Positions 1 through 8,872 of a DNA stretch of 64,000 bases are shown here, piece by piece. Each line of letters opens with the position of its first letter. The first letter of the stretch is position 1. The stretch comes from Streptomyces sp. ISL-11. Lineage in GTDB: Bacteria; Actinomycetota; Actinomycetes; Streptomycetales; Streptomycetaceae. A program made the position numbers and the translations under genes. The stretch is from contig NZ_JAGGOL010000009.1 of NCBI RefSeq assembly GCF_018614525.1, positions 1 through 64,000 on the forward strand, written 5' to 3'. Under the pieces are notes generated by a model. That model was not told the DNA's origin. It worked only from the letters and a program-made list of their open reading frames with translations, and did not search any database.

Positions 1-169
1 GGCCGGCGCTGTCGCCGCAGGCGGCCGCCCAGGCACCGGCCGCGACCAGGCCGGTACCGGCCGCCAGCAGCTGCCGCCGATCCAGGCCGGCGCGCGGTAT
101 TCGGCCCGCGCCCCCGTCCGTGCCCGCCGTGTTGTCCGTGGTCCCGCCCACGCGTCCGCCCCTGGCCAT
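1..169 (-). CDS. N-terminus of a Tat-exported lipoprotein (cut by window edge)
   Basis: An open frame read leftwards from ATG at 169 runs off the window start, giving about 56 residues. It has a long basic and glycine-rich N-region, then a twin-arginine stretch (LDRRQLLAAGTG) and a hydrophobic Ala/Gly segment ending in AWAAAC, which fits a lipobox. This looks like a Tat-dependent lipoprotein such as a substrate-binding protein or membrane-anchored enzyme. The mature domain is outside the window, so no function can be given. It is divergent from the lipoprotein gene that starts at 515. Confidence 0.6.
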   Translation of the reverse strand, partial: MARGGRVGGTTDNTAGTDGGAGRIPRAGLDRRQLLAAGTGLVAAGAWAAACGDSAG

Positions 170-514
170 ACCGATCCGCCACCCCACTGCCGCTGTTCGC
201 CGACGCTTCTCGTCGTCCGGCGTCTAGACAGATGGCGTACCCAGGTAGCCGGTTCCCTCACTTCGCTCCGCGACGTGTGTGGCGGCGTCCTCGCGGGCGA
301 GGGAGCGGGCGCGGCGGGCGGGGCCGCGCCAGCCGCAGGTACAGCGGGCGGTGCAGAACGAACCGGTCTCGCTGGTGCTGGTCGAGTGGGCCGCGGGGAG
401 ACCCGCGGCGGCTGGGTCGGACACGCGACCACGCTACCGGGCCGTGACGGTGGCACCGGCGCGGTCGTTGACCGTTACGGGTTCCACAGCGCGGTGGCAG
501 GGGGCTGGCAGAAC

Positions 515-1444
515 ATGGTGGTGCGGCGGCACGGATGCAGAGGCGCGGTCCTCGGCCATGTGGTGGCGAGCGGCCTCGCCCTGGGAATGCTGGTCTCCGG
601 CTGTGCGACGCGGGTCGTGGTCCCCGACGGGGCCGGGCTGCGCGACGGGCTGCGGAGCAGCCTGAGCAGCCAGGCGCGCCCGGCGCGCGGCGAGACCGAT
701 CCGGGCCCGGCGCGCGAGGCCGTCCGCCGTGCGGCACGGGCGCTCGCCGACGCGGGCGGCGCGAAGGTCCGTACGTCCATGGAGACGGTCAGCGGCGGCA
801 CCCGGCTCACCATCCACGGCAGCGGCGATTACGACTTCGCGCGGCCCATCGGACGGCTGACGGTGCTGGTGCCCGAGGACGCCGCCGGGGCCGTCGAACA
901 CCGGCCCATCACCGAGGTCTTCACGCCGGGCGCGCTCTTCATGAAGAATCGCGGCGCCGGTGTGCCGGACGACAAATGGGTGCGGCTCGCCACGGCTTCA
1001 CTCGCCGACGGGAATCTCCTCACGAGCGGTGCCACGGATCCGCTGGCGGCGGCCGAACTGCTCGGCGGCGCACGTGAGGTGACATACATGCGGGACGAGC
1101 GGGTAGGCGGGGTCCGCGTGAGGCACTACTGGGGGACGATCGATCTCGACCGGGCCGCGCGAGCCGCGCCGGAACGGGACCGTGGGCCATTGTCGGTAGC
1201 GGCGAAAGGGTTCTCCGGCGGGACCGTCGCATTCGACGCCTATCTCGACGAACAGGGGAGACCGCGGCGGGTGCGCCACCGCTTCAGCGTGGAGGAGAGC
1301 GGACGTAACGCTTCCGTATCGCCGGCGCCCTCGATGACCGTGGTCTCGACCGTCGAACTCTACGATTTCGGCACCCCGGTCGACGTCGCTCTTCCCGCCC
1401 CCGCCGATATCTATGCGGGGAAGGTCGGTTCGCCGCGGAATTAG
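515..1444 (+). CDS. Putative secreted lipoprotein
   Basis: This 309-residue product starts at ATG 515 behind a purine-rich stretch (gcaggggg). I rejected in-frame starts further upstream because their coding is shadow-like. An N-terminal hydrophobic segment ends in the lipobox LVSGC, with the lipidated cysteine near residue 30, so the protein should be anchored outside the membrane. The rest is mixed beta-rich sequence, loosely like the LppX/LprG-type lipoproteins of actinobacteria with their fatty-acid-binding-like fold. No catalytic motif was seen. The function is unknown. Confidence 0.7.
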   Translation: MVVRRHGCRGAVLGHVVASGLALGMLVSGCATRVVVPDGAGLRDGLRSSLSSQARPARGETDPGPAREAVRRAARALADAGGAKVRTSMETVSGGTRLTIHGSGDYDFARPIGRLTVLVPEDAAGAVEHRPITEVFTPGALFMKNRGAGVPDDKWVRLATASLADGNLLTSGATDPLAAAELLGGAREVTYMRDERVGGVRVRHYWGTIDLDRAARAAPERDRGPLSVAAKGFSGGTVAFDAYLDEQGRPRRVRHRFSVEESGRNASVSPAPSMTVVSTVELYDFGTPVDVALPAPADIYAGKVGSPRN

Positions 1445-1557
1445 CGCGGCAGGGCGTAGTTGGCCATGGAAATGGTCCTTCTGTGCCATGCGCGCCATGT
1501 GTACCGATCACTACGCTGGTAAGCCGAGGAAACGAAAGACCCGAGGAGGTGAATCAC

Positions 1558-1737
1558 GTGGTTTCGCGGCGCGGTTCGTCGGGCGGGCCGGATCCCGTGG
1601 CCCTCATCGAGATCGATCTCTACGGCGATTTGATGATCGCCGCGTCCAGCGCGGACGAGGAACGCCTCAGTCCGGACCGCATCGACGAAGTGCTGCGGGT
1701 TGTCCCGCAGGAGGCTTCGGAGGGGGACGGCGGCTGA
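1558..1737 (+). CDS. Small conserved-looking protein, 59 aa
   Basis: The product is 59 residues from GTG 1558, placed by an excellent ribosome-binding site (gaggaggtgaa, 6-8 nt upstream). The ATG at 1483 in the same frame lacks such a site. The middle of the protein (ALIEIDLYGDLMIAAS) is amphipathic, followed by an acidic helix (RIDEVLRVV). There is no signal peptide or membrane segment. It resembles short Streptomyces proteins of unknown function; I do not recognise a family with certainty. It follows the lipoprotein gene by about 110 bp. Confidence 0.6.
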   Translation: MVSRRGSSGGPDPVALIEIDLYGDLMIAASSADEERLSPDRIDEVLRVVPQEASEGDGG

Positions 1738-1881
1738 CGTCTGCGCGTCCGCGCTGCAGCCGGGGCATTCGGCCGAGCCGGGCGGCGCGGGAGTGGTGCC
1801 CTTGGCCGTCAGGCGGCCCACGCCCCGATGCCGCCGCCGTCCGCGCCCTGGGGCTCCGCCCCTGACCCCGGTGGCCTCAAT

Positions 1882-1960
1882 CTCCCCCAGCTACCTCCCC
1901 CAGACTCCGTCCGGGGGTGCCCCCAGAGGTGCCCCCAGCCGGGCTTGATTTCCCGGCGGA
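1882..1960. repeat. Copy of a CTCCCCCAG...GGTGCCCCC hairpin repeat
   Basis: The intergenic stretch between the small ORF and csoR contains CTCCCCCAGCTAC followed by two GGTGCCCCCAG-type returns, then GGGCTTGATTTCCCGGCGG. The same building blocks recur at 44582-44616, 45897-45927 and 53193-53223, always between genes. The complementary C-rich and G-rich halves can fold into hairpins, so this is probably a dispersed intergenic repeat that may act as a terminator. No coding was seen in 1738-1982. Confidence 0.5.
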
Positions 1961-1982
1961 GCCCCGAAGGAAGCCGGAAACC

Positions 1983-2363
1983 CTACGTCCGCAGCAGCCG
2001 TGCGATCGCCGCGCTCGCCTCCGCGACCTTCGCGTCGATCTCGTCGCCGCCCTTGACCGCCGCGTCCGCGACGCAGTGCCGCAGGTGCTCCTCCAGGAGC
2101 TGGAGGGCGAAGGACTGGAGCGCCTTCGTGCTCGCGGAGACCTGGGTGAGTATGTCGATGCAGTAGACGTCCTCCTCGACCATGCGCTGGAGGCCGCGGA
2201 TCTGGCCCTCGATCCGGCGCAGGCGCTTGAGGTGCTGGTCCTTCTGCTTGCTGTAGCCGTGCGGGCCGTGGCCCTGGCTTCCGGCCTCCGGCTCGGCCGC
2301 GGTGTGGCAGGACGCCGCGGCCGGCTCGGTGGTGCCCGTCGCTCCGGTTTCCGTGGTCGTCAT
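1983..2363 (-). CDS. csoR: Copper-sensing repressor CsoR
   Basis: This 126-residue DUF156 protein matches Streptomyces CsoR closely. After a disordered, His-containing N-terminus of about 40 residues comes the helical core with HLKRLRRIEGQIRGLQRMV, then the Cu(I) ligands in the order Cys (EDVYCIDIL), His and Cys (EEHLRHCV). CsoR tetramers repress copper-efflux genes and release DNA on Cu(I) binding. No copZ or copA gene is adjacent; the upstream DNA carries an operator-like sequence, so autoregulation is likely. The start is the ATG at 2363. Confidence 0.92.
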   Translation of the reverse strand: MTTTETGATGTTEPAAASCHTAAEPEAGSQGHGPHGYSKQKDQHLKRLRRIEGQIRGLQRMVEEDVYCIDILTQVSASTKALQSFALQLLEEHLRHCVADAAVKGGDEIDAKVAEASAAIARLLRT

Positions 2364-2434
2364 GGCGTCGTCCTCCGTCGTACCGTCGCGGCCCCGGCGG
2401 GGTCCGCGGGCCGGGGATTCACCCCTGTCGTTGC

Positions 2435-2468
2435 GTATACCCCACTCGTATACCCCCGACGGGTATAT
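2435..2468 (-). promoter_or_regulatory. CsoR operator / csoR promoter region
   Basis: Three copies of a GTATACCCC-like element lie within 34 bp, about 70-105 bp upstream of the csoR start: GTATACCCC at 2435, GTATACCCCC at 2448 and its inverse GGGTAT at 2461-2466. The last two form the imperfect palindrome ATACCCCCGACGGGTAT (2450-2466). This matches the G-tract/ATAC...GTAT pattern of known CsoR-type operators and supports copper-responsive autoregulation. Confidence 0.72.
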
Positions 2469-2614
2469 GGTACAGAACTTTGCCGCCGGTCGCGGTACCT
2501 GGCTTGCCGAGCACTCTGCCCGATGGGCGACACTGAGGGAATGCCAGTTAGCTGTGGCTGGGTGATGCGCCTAGCATCAACGAGACCGAATCCGCTGCAC
2601 CCCGAGGATCCCAC

Positions 2615-3235
2615 GTGCGCTTTCGTCTGACCCCCAGGGAGACGAGCTTCTACGACATGTTCGCCGCCTCCGCGGACAACATCGTCACGGGCTCCAAGCT
2701 CCTGATGGAACTGCTCGGAGCGGACACGTCCGCCCGGGCCGAGATCGCCGAGCGGATGCGGGCAGCGGAGCACGCGGGTGACGACGCGACGCACGCGATC
2801 TTCCACCAGCTGAACTCCTCCTTCATCACGCCGTTCGACCGCGAGGACATCTACAACCTCGCCTCGTCGCTCGACGACATCATGGACTTCATGGAGGAGG
2901 CCGTCGACCTGGTCGTTCTGTACCAGGTCGAGGAACTCCCCAAGGGCGTCGAGCAGCAGATCGAGGTCCTCGCGAGGGCCGCCGAGCTGACCGCCGAGGC
3001 CATGCCGAACCTGCGGACCATGACAAACCTCACGGAGTACTGGATCGAGGTGAACCGGCTGGAGAACCAGGCGGACCAGATTCACCGCAAGCTCCTCGCC
3101 CAGCTCTTCAACGGCAAGTACGACGCCATCGAGGTTCTCAAGCTCAAGCAGATCGTGGATGTGCTGGAGGAGGCGGCCGACGCTTTCGAGCACGTCGCCA
3201 ACACGGTCGAGACCATCGCGGTCAAGGAGTCCTGA
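2615..3235 (+). CDS. PhoU-like DUF47 protein paired with Pit
   Basis: The 206-residue all-helical protein begins with RLTPRETSFYDMFAASADNIV, typical of the DUF47/PhoU-like family that accompanies Pit transporters. Helical repeats such as DREDIYNLASSLDDIMDFMEEAVD carry the acidic residues that bind metal clusters in PhoU folds. The start is GTG 2615 after gaggatccc. Its stop lies only 6 bp before pit, so the two are co-transcribed; it probably modulates the Pit transporter. It corresponds to the gene before pitH1 in S. coelicolor. Confidence 0.88.
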   Translation: MRFRLTPRETSFYDMFAASADNIVTGSKLLMELLGADTSARAEIAERMRAAEHAGDDATHAIFHQLNSSFITPFDREDIYNLASSLDDIMDFMEEAVDLVVLYQVEELPKGVEQQIEVLARAAELTAEAMPNLRTMTNLTEYWIEVNRLENQADQIHRKLLAQLFNGKYDAIEVLKLKQIVDVLEEAADAFEHVANTVETIAVKES

Positions 3236-3241
3236 CCCCCG

Positions 3242-4240
3242 GTGGACACCTTTTCTCTCGTCGTGACCATCGCGGTCGCGCTCGGCTTCACCTATACCAA
3301 CGGCTTCCACGACTCCGCGAACGCCATCGCGACCTCGGTCTCCACGCGGGCGCTGACCCCGCGCGCGGCCCTCGCGATGGCGGCGGTGATGAACCTCGCG
3401 GGTGCCTTCCTCGGCAGCGGGGTCGCCAAGACCGTCAGCAAGGGTCTGATCGAGACGCCGGTGGGCGACAAGGGGATGGGCATCCTCTTCGCGGCCCTGG
3501 TCGGCGCGATCGCCTGGAACCTGATCACCTGGTACTACGGCCTGCCGTCGTCCTCCTCGCATGCCCTGTTCGGCGGCATGGTGGGCGCGGCACTCGCCGG
3601 CGGCACGACCGTCATCTGGTCGGGCGTCGTCGAGAAGGTCGTCATCCCGATGTTCCTCTCGCCGTTCGTCGGCCTGATCATCGGCTATCTGGTGATGGTC
3701 GTGATCATGTGGATGTTCCGCAGGGCCAACCCGCACAAGGCCAAGCGGGGCTTCCGGATCGCCCAGACGGTGTCCGCCGCCGGCATGGCGCTCGGCCACG
3801 GCCTGCAGGACGCACAGAAGACCATGGGCATCGTGGTGATGGCCCTGGTCATCGGTGATGTGCAGGACAAGGACGCGGCGATCCCGCTCTGGGTCAAGCT
3901 GGCCTGTGCGATCACGCTCTCGCTCGGTACGTACGCCGGTGGCTGGCGGATCATGCGGACGCTCGGCCGCCGCATCATCGAGCTGGACCCGCCGCAGGGC
4001 TTCGCCGCCGAGACGACGGCCGCCTCGGTCATGTACACGGCGTCGTTCATGTTCCACGCGCCGATCTCCACCACGCACGTCATCACCTCCGCGATCATGG
4101 GTGTCGGCTCCACGAAGGGCTCCCGCGCGGTGCGCTGGGGCGTCGCGAAGAACATCGTGATGGGCTGGTTCATCACCATGCCGGCCGCGGCGCTGGTCGC
4201 CGCGTTCAGCTACTGGATCGTGAACCTGGCGTTCGGCTAG
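3242..4240 (+). CDS. pitH1: Low-affinity inorganic phosphate transporter Pit
   Basis: This 332-residue polytopic protein belongs to the PiT family (metal-phosphate/H+ symport). The duplicated PiT signature is visible: TNGFHDSANAIATSVSTRAL near residues 19-38, and the second half-site around MFHAPISTTHVITSAIMGVG. About ten membrane segments are apparent. GTG 3242 follows the DUF47 gene directly. It converges on pstB across a strong terminator, so low- and high-affinity phosphate uptake genes sit back to back, as in the S. coelicolor pitH1-pst locus. Confidence 0.92.
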   Translation: MDTFSLVVTIAVALGFTYTNGFHDSANAIATSVSTRALTPRAALAMAAVMNLAGAFLGSGVAKTVSKGLIETPVGDKGMGILFAALVGAIAWNLITWYYGLPSSSSHALFGGMVGAALAGGTTVIWSGVVEKVVIPMFLSPFVGLIIGYLVMVVIMWMFRRANPHKAKRGFRIAQTVSAAGMALGHGLQDAQKTMGIVVMALVIGDVQDKDAAIPLWVKLACAITLSLGTYAGGWRIMRTLGRRIIELDPPQGFAAETTAASVMYTASFMFHAPISTTHVITSAIMGVGSTKGSRAVRWGVAKNIVMGWFITMPAAALVAAFSYWIVNLAFG

Positions 4241-4266
4241 CGGCCGTACGCACCCGGAAGACGGAC

Positions 4267-4301
4267 GGGCCCGCCCCCTGGTACGAACAGGGGGCGGGCC
4301 C
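4267..4301. terminator. Bidirectional terminator between pit and pstB
   Basis: A perfect 14-bp stem, GGGCCCGCCCCCTG (4267-4280) with CAGGGGGCGGGCCC (4288-4301), encloses a 7-nt loop. It sits between the convergent pit and pstB stop codons, so it probably terminates both. Confidence 0.88.
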
Positions 4302-4351
4302 TTCGCCTTGCGGCGGCACCGCCATGCAGCGCCGCAAGGCGGTATGGGGGT

Positions 4352-5131
4352 TTACCCGAAGCGGCCCGAGATGTAGTCCTCGGTGGCCTGCACGGACGGG
4401 TTGGAGAAGATCCGTTCCGTGTCGTCGATCTCGACCAGCTTGCCCGGCTGGCCGACGCCCGCCAGGTTGAAGAAGGCCGTACGGTCCGACACGCGCGCGG
4501 CCTGCTGCATGTTGTGCGTGACGATGACGATCGTGAAGCGTTCCTTCAGCTCGCCGATCAGGTCCTCGATGGCCAGGGTGGAGATCGGGTCGAGGGCCGA
4601 GCAGGGCTCGTCCATCAGCAGGACCTGCGGCTCCACCGCGATCGCCCGGGCTATGCACAGCCGCTGCTGCTGACCGCCGGAGAGGCCCGCTCCCGGCTTG
4701 TTCAGCCGGTCCTTGACCTCCTTCCAGAGGTTGGCGCCCTTGAGGGACTTCTCGACGACGCCGTCCAGCTCGGACTTGCGGAGCCGGCCGCCGTTGAGGC
4801 GGATGCCGGCGGCCACGTTCTCGTAGATCGACATGGTCGGGAAGGGGTTCGGCCGCTGGAAGACCATGCCGACCGTGCGGCGCACGGAGACGGGGTCCAC
4901 GCCGGCGCCGTAGAGGTTCTCGTCGTCCAGCATCACCTTGCCCTCGACGCGGCCGCCGGGGGTGACCTCGTGCATGCGGTTCAGGGTGCGCAGGAAGGTG
5001 GACTTGCCGCAGCCGGAGGGGCCGATGAAGGCGGTCACGGAGCGGGGCTCGACGGTCATCGAGATGTCCTCGATGGCCTTGTGGGTGCCGTAGTAGGCGT
5101 TGAGGCCGCCGACATCGATGCGCTTGGCCAT
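4352..5131 (-). CDS. pstB: Phosphate ABC transporter ATP-binding protein PstB
   Basis: This 259-residue ATPase energises the PstSCAB importer at the inner face of the membrane. It has Walker [10 protein letters not shown] at residues 37-45, the PstB-type Q-loop segment [18 protein letters not shown], signature LSGGQQQR, Walker [14 protein letters not shown] and the H-loop [14 protein letters not shown]. The start is ATG 5131, about 40 bp after pstA. It is the last gene of the leftward pstSCAB operon, and transcription should end in the hairpin at 4267-4301. Confidence 0.95.
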   Translation of the reverse strand: MAKRIDVGGLNAYYGTHKAIEDISMTVEPRSVTAFIGPSGCGKSTFLRTLNRMHEVTPGGRVEGKVMLDDENLYGAGVDPVSVRRTVGMVFQRPNPFPTMSIYENVAAGIRLNGGRLRKSELDGVVEKSLKGANLWKEVKDRLNKPGAGLSGGQQQRLCIARAIAVEPQVLLMDEPCSALDPISTLAIEDLIGELKERFTIVIVTHNMQQAARVSDRTAFFNLAGVGQPGKLVEIDDTERIFSNPSVQATEDYISGRFG

Positions 5132-5169
5132 GGAAATCACTGCTTCTTTCGTAAATCCCGTGACCGCGG

Positions 5170-6255
5170 TCAGCGGCCGGCGGTCTGCGGGGCCTTCCAG
5201 CGGGCGATGCCGCGGGCCACCAGGTTGAGGATCATGACGAAGGCGATGAGGACGAGTGCCGCCGCCCAGGCGCGGTCGTAGCTGGCCTCGTTGCCGGCCG
5301 CCCACTGCTCGTAGATGTAGTACGGCAGGGACGACTGGGCTCCGTCGAAGGGGTTGTTGTTGATCACCTGGGAGCCGAAGACCAGGAGGACGATGGGGGC
5401 GCTCTCGCCCGCGATGCGGGCGACGGCGAGCGTCACACCGGTCGCGATGCCGCCGATGGCGGTCGGGAGGACCACCTTCAGGATCGTGCGCCACTTGGGC
5501 ACGCCGAGGGCGAGGGACGCCTCGCGGAGCTCGTTCGGCACCAGCTTCAGCATCTCTTCGGTGGAGCGGACCACCACCGGCATCATCAGGATCGCCAGGG
5601 CCATCGCCCCGGCGAAGCCGGAGTAGCCGAAGTCCAGCATCAGGATCCAGAAGCTGAGGATGAACAGACCCGCCACGATCGACGGGATGCCCGTCATGAC
5701 GTCCACGAAGAACGTGACGACCTTGGCGAGCCGGCCGCGCCCGTACTCCACGAGGTAGATCGCGGTCAGCAGGCCGACCGGGGCCGCGATGGCGGTGGCG
5801 ATGCCGACCTGCTCCAGGGTGCCGATGATCGCGTGGTAGACGCCGCCACCGGGCTGGATGGTCAGGACACCGGCCATCGAGTGGGAGAGGAAGGCGCCGT
5901 CGAGGACCTTCGCGCCGCGCGAGACCGTCTCCCAGCCGAGGGAGACCAGCGGTACGACGGCCAGCAGGAAGCAGATCCACACCAGGCTGGTGGCCAGGCG
6001 GTCCTTGGCCTGCCGGCGGCCCTCGATACGGGCGGCGAGCGCGTACGTCCCGCCGACGAAGAGCACCGCGGCGATCAGGCCCCACTGGATCCGGCTGCTC
6101 AGGCCCGCCCCGGCGCCGATGCCGACGCCCACGGCGGCCGCGCCGAGCGCGACGGCGGGGGTGGCCCAGCGCGGCAGCCGGGGCTGGCGCAGGGTGGTGC
6201 GGGGCAGCGGCGCGCTGTCGGCGACCAGCGGCTTTTCCATGGTCACGTCGCTCAT
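5170..6255 (-). CDS. pstA: Phosphate ABC transporter permease PstA
   Basis: The 361-residue permease has an extended N-terminus with two extra hydrophobic segments before the usual PstA core, common in actinobacterial PstA. The cytoplasmic EAA loop that docks to PstB reads [21 protein letters not shown]-like near residue 255. At least six membrane segments are visible. Its ATG overlaps the pstC stop by 4 bp (6252-6255), so the two subunits are translationally coupled. Confidence 0.94.
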   Translation of the reverse strand: MSDVTMEKPLVADSAPLPRTTLRQPRLPRWATPAVALGAAAVGVGIGAGAGLSSRIQWGLIAAVLFVGGTYALAARIEGRRQAKDRLATSLVWICFLLAVVPLVSLGWETVSRGAKVLDGAFLSHSMAGVLTIQPGGGVYHAIIGTLEQVGIATAIAAPVGLLTAIYLVEYGRGRLAKVVTFFVDVMTGIPSIVAGLFILSFWILMLDFGYSGFAGAMALAILMMPVVVRSTEEMLKLVPNELREASLALGVPKWRTILKVVLPTAIGGIATGVTLAVARIAGESAPIVLLVFGSQVINNNPFDGAQSSLPYYIYEQWAAGNEASYDRAWAAALVLIAFVMILNLVARGIARWKAPQTAGR

Positions 6256-7241
6256 TCCGAGTACTCCTTGCGACGCGCGATGATCATCCGGGCCGCGCCG
6301 TTGACCAGCAGGGTCAGGACGAACAGCACGAGGCCGGAGGCGATCAGGGCGTCCTTGCCGATCTCACCGGACTCCTTGAAGCTGCTCGCGATGTTCTGGG
6401 CGAACGTGCCGCCGCCCGGGTCGAGCAGGCTGCCGCTGATCAGGAAGCTGGGGGAGAGGACCGTGGCGACGGCCATGGTCTCGCCGAGCGCGCGGCCCAG
6501 GCCCAGCATCGAGGCGCTGATGACACCCGACCGGCCGAAGGGGAGTACGGCCATCCGGATGACTTCCCAGCGGGTCGCGCCGAGTGCCAGCGCGGCCTCC
6601 TCGTGCATCTTCGGCGCCTGGAGGAAGACCTCGCGGCTGACGCTGGTGACGATCGGCAGGATCATGATCGCCAGCAGGATGCCGATGGTGAAGAGCGAGC
6701 GGGCGGCACCGTCGTGGTAGGCGAGGACGCCGGTCCAGCCGAAGTAGTCGTCGAGCCAGCTGTAGAGACCGCCGAGGTGCGGCACCAGGAAGAGGGCGCC
6801 CCACAGGCCGTAGACGATGGACGGCACGGCGGCGAGCAGGTCGATCACGTACGCGAGCGGGGCGGCCAGCTTGCGGGGCGCGTAGTGCGAGATGAAGAGC
6901 GCGACACCGATGGCGACCGGCACCGCGATGACCATCGCGATCAGCGAGCTGACGATCGTGCCGAAGGCCAGGACCGCGATGCCGAAGACCGGCGGGGTGG
7001 CGTTGGCGCTCCACTCGAAGGTGGTGAAGAAGTTGCCCTCGTTGTGCGAGAGGGCGCTGGTGGCCCGGACGGTGAGGAAGACCGCGATCGCGGCCATGAT
7101 CACCAACAGCAGGAGGCCGGACCCGCGCGAGAGGGCGAGGAAGATCCGGTCGCCGGGGCGGGTGGCCGCCTTCGCCTGGTCGACGGGGGCCTGGTCGCGT
7201 GGCAGGGGCGGCGGGCCCGCTGCCTGCGTGGGTATGTTCAT
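6252..7241 (-). CDS. pstC: Phosphate ABC transporter permease PstC
   Basis: The 329-residue protein starts at ATG 7241, preceded by ggagaaa. It has six membrane segments and the EAA loop [22 protein letters not shown]; PstC and PstA form the heteromeric channel. Frames extending upstream of 7241 read through the pstS-pstC hairpin and were rejected. A strong hairpin in the 100-bp gap to pstS probably lowers expression relative to the binding protein. Confidence 0.94.
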   Translation of the reverse strand: MNIPTQAAGPPPLPRDQAPVDQAKAATRPGDRIFLALSRGSGLLLLVIMAAIAVFLTVRATSALSHNEGNFFTTFEWSANATPPVFGIAVLAFGTIVSSLIAMVIAVPVAIGVALFISHYAPRKLAAPLAYVIDLLAAVPSIVYGLWGALFLVPHLGGLYSWLDDYFGWTGVLAYHDGAARSLFTIGILLAIMILPIVTSVSREVFLQAPKMHEEAALALGATRWEVIRMAVLPFGRSGVISASMLGLGRALGETMAVATVLSPSFLISGSLLDPGGGTFAQNIASSFKESGEIGKDALIASGLVLFVLTLLVNGAARMIIARRKEYSE

Positions 7242-7307
7242 GGGTTTCTCCGGTCTGCGGAGGCGGCCGCCGGGGCCGGCGCTCCTGGCGCGGCGGTGCA
7301 CCGGACG

Positions 7308-7343
7308 GTGCGGCCGGGGGCCCGGACGGGGCCCCGGCCGCAC
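7308..7343 (-). terminator. Hairpin between pstS and pstC
   Basis: GTGCGGCCGGGG (7308-7319) pairs with CCCCGGCCGCAC (7332-7343) directly after the pstS stop. In binding-protein operons such a stem usually stops most transcripts or protects the pstS mRNA 3' end, giving more PstS than permease. There is no U-tract, so partial read-through is likely. Confidence 0.7.
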
Positions 7344-7348
7344 ACGGG

Positions 7349-8479
7349 TCAGGAGAGGCTCGCGACGTTCTCGCGGACCTTCTTGGCGATCTCGGCGGGC
7401 AGCGGGGCGTAGCCGAGGTCCTTGAGGACGGACTGGCCGTCCTCACTGGCGATGTAGGTCAGGAAGGACTTGGTGGCGGCGAGGGTGTCGGCCTTGTTGC
7501 CCTGGTCGCCGACGACCTCGTACGTCACCAGGGTGATCGGGTAGGCGTTCTCGGCCTTGGTGGCGTAGTTGAGCTTGAGGGCGAGGTCCTTGCCGGTGCC
7601 GGTGATCTTCGCCTCGGCGATGGCCGTGGAGGCGTTGGCGGAGGTGGCCTCGACCGGGGTGGCGGCGCCGGTGTTGAGCTTCACGGTCTTGATGCTGTTG
7701 GCGGTGGCGTAGGAGAGCTCGAAGTACGAGATGGCGCCCGGGGTCTGCTTCACCTGCGAGGAGACGCCGGCGGAGCCGTCGGCGGACTGGCCGCCCTTGG
7801 CCTTCCACGCCTTGGCGGGCTCGTACGGCCACGACTTGTCGGCGGCGGCCTTGAGGTACTTGGTGAAGTTGTCCGTGGTGCCCGACTCGTCCGAGCGGTG
7901 GAACGGCTGGATCTTGAGATCCGGAAGCTTGGCGTCCTTGTTGAGCTTGGCGATCGCCGGGTCGTTCCACTTCTCGATCTTCGCGTCGAAGATCTTGGCG
8001 AGGGTGTCGGCGTCCAGGACGAGGCTGTCCACGCCGGGCACGTTGTAGCCGACCGCGATGGGGCCGCCGACCAGCGGCAGGTTGATGCCCTGGCCGCCCT
8101 TGACGACGTCCTTGGACTTCGCGACCTCCTCCGGCTTGAGCGCCGAGTCGGAGCCCGCGAAGGCGGTCTTGCCCTGGAGGAACTCCTGGATGCCCGCGCC
8201 CGAACCGGTGGGCTTGTAGTTGATCTGGATGTCCTTGCAGGCCGCCATGAAGTTCTTGACCCACAGGTCCATGGCGTTCTTCTGCGCGGACGACCCCGAG
8301 GCCAGCAGCTGGCCCTTGCCCTCGCACTTGATGTTGCCGGCGGCCTTGGTGGAGCCACCGCCGGTGGAGCCGCCGCCGCTGTTGTCGTCCGAGCCGCACG
8401 CCGTGAGGACCAGGGCGCCGGAGACGGCGATGACGCCGAGAGTGGCGGCACGGAGCCGGTTCTTGCGCTGAAGCTTCAC
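7349..8479 (-). CDS. pstS: Phosphate-binding lipoprotein PstS
   Basis: This 376-residue extracytoplasmic receptor delivers phosphate to PstCA. The GTG start at 8479 gives a lipoprotein signal ending in ALVLTAC, with the lipid-anchor Cys at residue 28, followed by a Gly/Ser-rich linker. Ligand-loop sequences typical of PstS are visible: GSSAQKNAMDLW, TGSGAGIQEFLQGKTAFAGS and HRSDESGTTDNF. In Streptomyces pstS is strongly induced by PhoP under phosphate limitation, and a PHO box lies about 240 bp upstream. The open frame continues 5' of 8479 but loses PstS-like character. Confidence 0.95.
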   Translation of the reverse strand: MKLQRKNRLRAATLGVIAVSGALVLTACGSDDNSGGGSTGGGSTKAAGNIKCEGKGQLLASGSSAQKNAMDLWVKNFMAACKDIQINYKPTGSGAGIQEFLQGKTAFAGSDSALKPEEVAKSKDVVKGGQGINLPLVGGPIAVGYNVPGVDSLVLDADTLAKIFDAKIEKWNDPAIAKLNKDAKLPDLKIQPFHRSDESGTTDNFTKYLKAAADKSWPYEPAKAWKAKGGQSADGSAGVSSQVKQTPGAISYFELSYATANSIKTVKLNTGAATPVEATSANASTAIAEAKITGTGKDLALKLNYATKAENAYPITLVTYEVVGDQGNKADTLAATKSFLTYIASEDGQSVLKDLGYAPLPAEIAKKVRENVASLS

Positions 8480-8719
8480 TTTCGGGTGTTCCTTCCGGGA
8501 GCCGCCGCTGGGGCGGCGTGCGAGAGGTGATGGTGCTTGATGTTCCCCGTCGGGCGTCCGTGCCGGGGTGTCCGCTCGTAGGGCTGCCGTACGGCCTTCC
8601 GCACGGCGTTCGTACAGCCTTCGTACGGCTTCCGTTCGAGTGAGGGCCATCCGGACGGTGTGGCCCGCACCCTCTGTCCTCGAAATTAGGCAGGACAGGT
8701 GAAGGGGTCGATGGGTCAG

Positions 8720-8737
8720 AGTGAACGGAGGGTGAAC
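8720..8737 (-). promoter_or_regulatory. PHO box (PhoP-binding direct repeats) of pstS
   Basis: On the minus strand GTTCACC (8737-8731) is followed after 4 bp by GTTCACT (8726-8720), the 11-bp-period direct repeat bound by the response regulator PhoP in Streptomyces. It lies about 240 bp upstream of the pstS GTG. The intervening 5' region (8480-8719) has no gene; it contains repeated CGTACGGC/CTTCCG blocks at about 8585-8640. Confidence 0.85.
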
Positions 8738-8872
8738 CTCACCCGTCAGGGTGGTGGCCCGCGGAGCCGGTCGTGCGCAGGCTGACGGAACGGCTGATTC
8801 CGTCCAGAGTGTGACGCAGATCTCTGTCGGTTTGTCGCCTGGCGTGACAGCATCCGTTCCTTGCGTGACGGC

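Noticed and set aside
2360-4078. 572-codon leftward frame antisense to the DUF47 and pit genes
   Set aside because: Shadow of the two real genes; rich in Asp/His/Arg/Glu with no domain and no ribosome-binding site.
4352-6085. 577-codon leftward frame joining part of pstA's shadow to PstB
   Set aside because: Only the last 259 codons from ATG 5131 are PstB; the remainder is an out-of-frame reading of pstA.
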